Assembly (NCBI GenBank): GCA_914767715.1
Contig: OU612068.1
Location: 32,548,001 to 32,612,000 of the forward strand
From: Membranipora membranacea
Lineage: Eukaryota; Bryozoa; Gymnolaemata; Cheilostomatida; Membraniporidae
Reading direction: 5' to 3'
DNA: 64,000 nucleotides
Shown: positions 59,276 through 64,000 of the stretch, piece by piece
Layout: every line of letters begins with the position of its first letter
Numbering within the stretch: the stretch's first letter is position 1
Made by a program: the position numbers and the translations under genes
The notes under the pieces: model-generated
Database searches by the model: none
What the model was told of the DNA's origin: nothing
The model's input: only the letters and a program-made list of their open reading frames with translations

Positions 59276-61743
59276 TTACATGGTCAGGAATATTTCCGTT
59301 GCTCTTACATCGCGTATAAACTGCTGGTCACACAAGTGGAAATGATCTAAAACCCAGGCTACTACATAATTACTAAACAGGCTGTCACGTTGTTGAGCTG
59401 ATATTATCGATGATACAGCTGGTAGCGCCAATATGATGGTGTCTATCATGGATATATTTATGTTGTCAGGAACTGAGAAGCATTGCAGCGCAGAGAATAG
59501 ATACAATAGTACATGAGTGGCCATGAGTATGACACTTACAGTCTGTCACAGATAACACATTATAATAATGTCTCGGATAGGCACTGTTAGACCAAGGAGT
59601 TAAAGACATTGGTTAGACTACCATGAGAAAACAAAGAGAAGATTGTTTAAAATTGATCATACTGTGTGATTAGAAAATTTAATTTTGTATTGATACATTG
59701 TGCAGCATAAAATAATTCTGTTGTGTTTGCAGCCCCAAAATAATATGGAAATATCTCCTCAAACTGTGAAACGACCATAAGCATATGTAATAAAGATATA
59801 TATGATACCATATGTATGCTGATATGATACAATGCGATGAATCTTGATATACAATGCAGGATGGAAGCAGAAATAGAAGCTCTTTGCTCTCATCCTCATT
59901 GTAACAGTGTCATTTAAAGAATTGGTGAACATGTAAGGAATTAAAAAGCATTCAATAAATAATCTGGGATAGGGATGGCACAGACAAAGAAGTTTTTACA
60001 TGAGTCCATGAGGGGATCATCGAATGTGGTAAGCGCTCCTTCTCCAGTAAGACAGGTCTGCTGCTTTGTACAGTATTTACTCACTGCTGTGCTCAGAAAC
60101 TGCATGTAGTAGTAATCCAGCACAGCCAATCCAGCCGTGAGTAGTACTCCAAATATGATAGAAGAGAGCAGACAACATCTGGCCTTACGATGTTTTCTCT
60201 GGCTACCATATTCATCACCTGATATACATGATCACAAGATAACATAAAAGTAACGAGTATGGAATGTTTGCAGTTTTAATTTTGTTAAGTTCTTCTCCGT
60301 TACCAGATTTACTTTTGGTCTTTTTGGGCTCTATGTATGAAAGATATCAAACTTTAATGGTTTGGTTATGGTAATAGGAAAGATATTCTATCATGGTTTG
60401 ACACAAGTCCAAACCTACCAATTTTTGAATGATTTCAAATTTTTCTGCATTGCAATACTTTTTGCAACGCTATTTCGCAATAATTTTGCAAAACCAATTC
60501 TGACAGGTTGTTCTCAGTGATGGTTTAGACCTGGTGTTATTCTCAGAAAATTAAAATGCCAATCAATTATGACAGAGTGACTGTTTGTATAAAACGCTAT
60601 TGTACCACCGATATTACAGCCAGCCAGTGATATTAACTGGTCATTGTCATCAACATAAGTATTATTTATGATATTTACGGCCACTTGACTGATTAATTGG
60701 AGACTGATGTTTAGTGTGAATATCTGCAGAGGAATAATATGGCACCTGTAGACCATGCTGGTGTGGCTTTGTGACATTATGATGGTTGGTTTGTTGCTGG
60801 ACACAAAGGATGACTAATGAATGTTAGGAAAGTAAATGAAATGGTGGCCTGCCAACACGATCTGTTACTTATTGCCAAGTTATAAATTTAACATTGCCCA
60901 ACAATCATTATATGGCCTTGTTCACACATGAATCTAAGGTTGAAATTTTATGATTCCTCATAAATTTATTGAGTGTATTCTTACCAAGGGCCAGTGATCT
61001 TTGTGAGGTGACAGTGTAGGCCATCGATGCCAAACCGCAAATACTGCAGCAGCATAGGGTAGCAAATATCTTCAGTTTGAGCCACAGTGGTTGGGAGTTA
61101 CGTCTCCTGCTCACACCATGTTCAGTATCCAACATTCTCTCAGTGTCTGTGTAAAATAATAATAGTCTGAGCACTTAGACTAAAGTAACTCAAATAATTG
61201 GTATTGAAATAACTATGCTCAAATGATGCAATGATAGACTCAATGCCAGCCAAGCTATTTAATGAAATTTAACCACACATATCTTATACGTTAGCATATT
61301 GACTCAACGCCTCTTTTGAAATAGAATCTAAACCAGTTGGAGGAATGATGTTACCTGAAAACATTTACTTTTCCAAACAAACCAAATTACTCAGCATAAA
61401 CCCTACCATACGGTAGATATTTGCTTAGCTGTAAGGCTAATGGCTATATAGAAGAATAAATTTGCTCAAGTCAGTGAGAGCAACCATGGTCAAGGGGCCA
61501 TTTACTCTTTGAAATAATCAGGGACCGGGCTCATCGCTCCCCATAGTTGTGACAGCTGAATGTTTGATTCATCAGTGTAGCCAATTCAAATGTAGTAGAT
61601 TTTCGTAATTGTGGAAATACTGATATGGCGAAGACTTGCACATGAAATCTGACCAGTCATGCTCATGCTGCCTCCAACTTTGACCAATAGAGAAGTCAAG
61701 CATATGGTAATACCTTACCTAGGTACAGATCTCCTTTACCCAT
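59276..61743 (-). CDS. Putative small multi-pass membrane protein(s), exon model tentative
   Basis: Likely exons: 61719-61743 (MGKGDLYL, start), 60985-61146 (in phase; hydrophobic ATLCCCSICGLASMA), about 60132-60215 (phase 1 acceptor; charged GDEYGSQRKHRKARCC, then hydrophobic SIIFGVLLTAGLAVL, ending before a gtgagt donor), and about 59276-59534 (hydrophobic MATHVLLYLFSALQC…, to a stop). An additional hydrophobic frame at about 60535-60720 (TLNISLQLISQVAVN) resembles the last exon in composition but does not fit in phase, so two small paralogous genes or alternative exons are possible. Membrane location is supported by the hydrophobic segments; no family is recognised. It lies upstream of receptor C on the same strand. 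Confidence 0.4.
61164..61181. repeat. Solo copy of the receptor C hairpin-element end
   Basis: agtctgagcacttagact matches the right terminus of the 52282-52411 hairpin and lies 17 bp from an exon start (acceptor acacag at 61147-61152 on the minus strand). Confidence 0.6.
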
Positions 61744-62404
61744 TCTCGCTGTCTGTCTGTCAGTTGGTACGAAAATGTCTGCCTGTTAGCTCCTTATATT
61801 CAGCTGTCTATACGTCTGCTCCACTATTTTATTGCAGCAGATTGTTAATGTAGTTAGATTGATTTAGTGTGACAGATATTCGCAAGTGCTCCTTCGAACC
61901 CTCTCGACCCTGAGAACCGTGCACCTTGTGATTGTTTGTGTATTCTCAGCGACCAGCAAATTAGCTCTGAATATTGTTATGAGATTTCTATTTTATATAT
62001 CAGTATGAAACGACACGCAACTATTATACTTAATTTTAATGCGCATTCAACGCAACCTCTGAAGCGCATGTAAATGTCATGTGATGGAATTTGCACTCAG
62101 GTTTGAACTCCCAGCTCATTTGATTTTTAATGGGAGGTGATAAGGTTAGCCCATTATAAGTAGGAAATCTAAGGCTACCCTATCATGGTTGATTAGACAC
62201 TTCATCAATCACCATTATTAATAAATTCTGTTGGAGTATATACTTTTCCTACTTCCTTCTTGTAGATTTAACCCCCCAGTTTACTGATGTTGTGTGTAAT
62301 TATTGTGCAAAGGTATAATTATAGTCTTAAAGGTTTATACATTATTCCAAACTACAGCCGCGTAGAAATGAATGTATATCAGTGTGTATTGTGTTTGAGA
62401 GAGT
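61744..62404. other. Spacer before the retrotransposon fragment
   Basis: About 660 bp with no supported gene. It probably contains the promoter of the minus-strand membrane protein gene and the unknown left edge of the retrotransposon copy. Confidence 0.4.
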
Positions 62405-64000
62405 TTGTATATGGAAAAATGCCCCCAAGGTCTATCCGGAAACGAAGGGGAGGATGAGAGACCTACTGGTACCCGGTTAACTGTTATAACGAACTCGGAA
62501 ATGCCATGGACTTGCGTATGCCAGCGGGGTTTCAAAACTGAGCGTGGTATGAACATACACAGAACTAAGAAGGGATGCGAAGTGGTGTTAGAGAACCGCA
62601 GTGTAGATAACTCTGCACCTAAGACGAATGGTACACTGCCCCAGGTTGAAAACCACAGTGGGCAGACAACCAATTCTCAAACACCCACCGAGCATCATGG
62701 GAGCGGTTGTGAAAGGCAGGAGGTTGAGTGGCCAAAGATGAGCAGTGTCAAGACTTGGCGTGAGCTTGACGAATATGCAGTTGTTGCTCTCAACTCTGCA
62801 TTGACTGGAAGCGGTGAGAAAAAGGCCAAACAACTGCCTGCTATTCTCTTTTCAAGCTGTGAGGAGAAGTTTGGCTTAGTTGTGAAACGAGGTGGAACTC
62901 AGTGCACGAAAATACCAAATAGACGCCAATGTGAGAAAGGCAAACTGAGAACTCAGCAACACCCGCTGAGAGAGAATGAGAAATTGCGCTGAATCAGAAA
63001 GGCATGGGCTTTCTGTATTGCTTAATGATGTCAAGGAACGAATAAGAAGGCTAGCCAGAGCTGAGGCCTTGAGGAAGAAGAGGAAGTTGAATTGAAAGAA
63101 CTTGAACAATTTCATGAAAAATCCATACGGATTTGCCAAGAAGTTGTTTGAGCAGAGCAAGAGTGGCGAGCTCAAGGCTAGTCAGGCAGAAGTTGAGGCA
63201 CACTTGGCAAAAGTGTACGGTAACAAGAGCGAGGTGAACACTGATATTGCCGGGCTTAAACGTCCAACATCTCCAGGTTTCAGTTTTGAGATGGGTGATA
63301 TCAAGCTTGGTGAAGTTGCACATGTAGTTACCAAGGCACGTGCCAAAAGTACTCCAGTGCATCAGTTATAAGCTATACAAGAAATATCCAGGCATACTGG
63401 AGATCTTGACAAAAGTGCTCAACCAAATCTGGAAGTCTGGCAAGATCCCAGATGAGTGGTGTTGTGCGAATGGTGTGTATATACCGAACGAGGATAAGGC
63501 GGGCAGTTTAGACCAATATCACTGCTAAATGTAGAAGGCAAGATATTCTTCAGCGTTCTGGCAAAGCGCCTGACAGATTATCTTATGAACAATGGATTCA
63601 TTGATCCATCAGTTCAGAAGGCAGGCATCCCAGGATTCCCTGGATGTCTTGACCATGTGAGCATGATTTGGTCAGCAATAAAATCTGCTAAACAAGCAAA
63701 ATCAAACCTTGAGGTAATCTGGTTGGATTTGGCGAATGCCTATGGTTCTGTACCGCACAGCATAATTGACCTCGCACTATCACACTTCTGGGTGCCGACA
63801 GGCTAAGGGTTATGGTTGAGCGCTACTATAAAATGTTCAAAATGCGATTCACAACTAAGAACTTTACCACGAGCTGGCAAGAGCTGGCAGTAGGCATCCC
63901 TATGGGATGTGCAATATCACCCTTGCTATTCGTTATGGTGATGGAGATAGTTATACGGAATTCAGTGTGAATGGGATCCAGATTGCGAATAACCAGATAC
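62405..64000 (+). pseudogene. Decayed non-LTR retrotransposon (zinc finger + reverse transcriptase), runs off the window
   Basis: First frame 62405-62992 has a C2H2-type finger (CVCQRGFKTERGMNIH…C). Further pieces continue in changing frames: 63102-63371, about 63340-63528 (WKSGKIPDEWCCANGVYIP), 63525-63806 and about 63800 onward. The reverse transcriptase landmarks are SLLNVEGKIFF, QKAGIPGFPGC, the catalytic block A WLDLANAYGSVPH and a GIPMGCAISPLLF block. An N-terminal finger with this RT type suggests the R2/NeSL-like side of non-LTR elements; that assignment is tentative. Stops and frame changes near 62990, 63093, 63370, 63525 and 63804 show it is not functional. The catalytic block with the paired Asp and the 3' end are beyond the window. 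Confidence 0.8.

Overview
Organism: this is nuclear DNA from an animal. Genes are split by many short introns (mostly 100-600 bp) with GT/AG borders, the sequence is AT-rich, and there are tRNA-derived repeats, foldback elements and a non-LTR retrotransposon. Secreted multi-domain receptors built from sushi (CCP) and C-type lectin modules, plus an RNase L/IRE1-type kinase-KEN protein, point to a metazoan. The gene content fits a non-vertebrate animal, possibly an early-branching or marine one; the sequence alone does not name the species. All multi-exon models were assembled by hand from splice sites and checked for phase continuity.

Layout. 211-482 (+): last exon of an ER calcium-binding EF-hand protein ending in HDEL. 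799-7986 (-): a complete 16-exon nucleolar GTPase GNL2/NOG2 (728 aa). 7987-12456: no gene seen; it holds a 517-bp foldback element. 12457-15143 (-): a CDP-alcohol phosphatidyltransferase (phosphatidylinositol synthase type). 18449-20595 (+): a four-exon fragment of an unrecognised acidic protein. 21216-34627 (+): a 30-exon gene of 1,741 codons encoding ankyrin repeats, a helical region, a long low-complexity linker, a kinase domain with HRN in place of HRD, and a C-terminal KEN domain. One of its introns is a GC-AG intron holding a transposon-like insert with a MADF fragment. 34968-43190, 43762-51106 and 51989-58672 (all -): three tandem paralogous type I membrane receptors built from CTLD and CCP modules, one transmembrane helix and an acidic tail. 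59276-61743 (-): exons of a small multi-pass membrane protein. 62405-64000 (+): a broken non-LTR retrotransposon running off the window.

How the genes may work together: the first part holds housekeeping genes (ER calcium binding, 60S ribosome assembly, phospholipid synthesis). The second half puts an RNase L-like ankyrin/kinase/KEN protein tail-to-tail with a cluster of pattern-recognition-type lectin/sushi receptors. The ankyrin-kinase-KEN order is that of vertebrate RNase L, but the protein is more than twice as long, and both the kinase catalytic Asp and the KEN catalytic Arg/His appear to be replaced. It therefore looks like a scaffold or regulator, not a working nuclease. An immune role for the region is an inference from architecture only.
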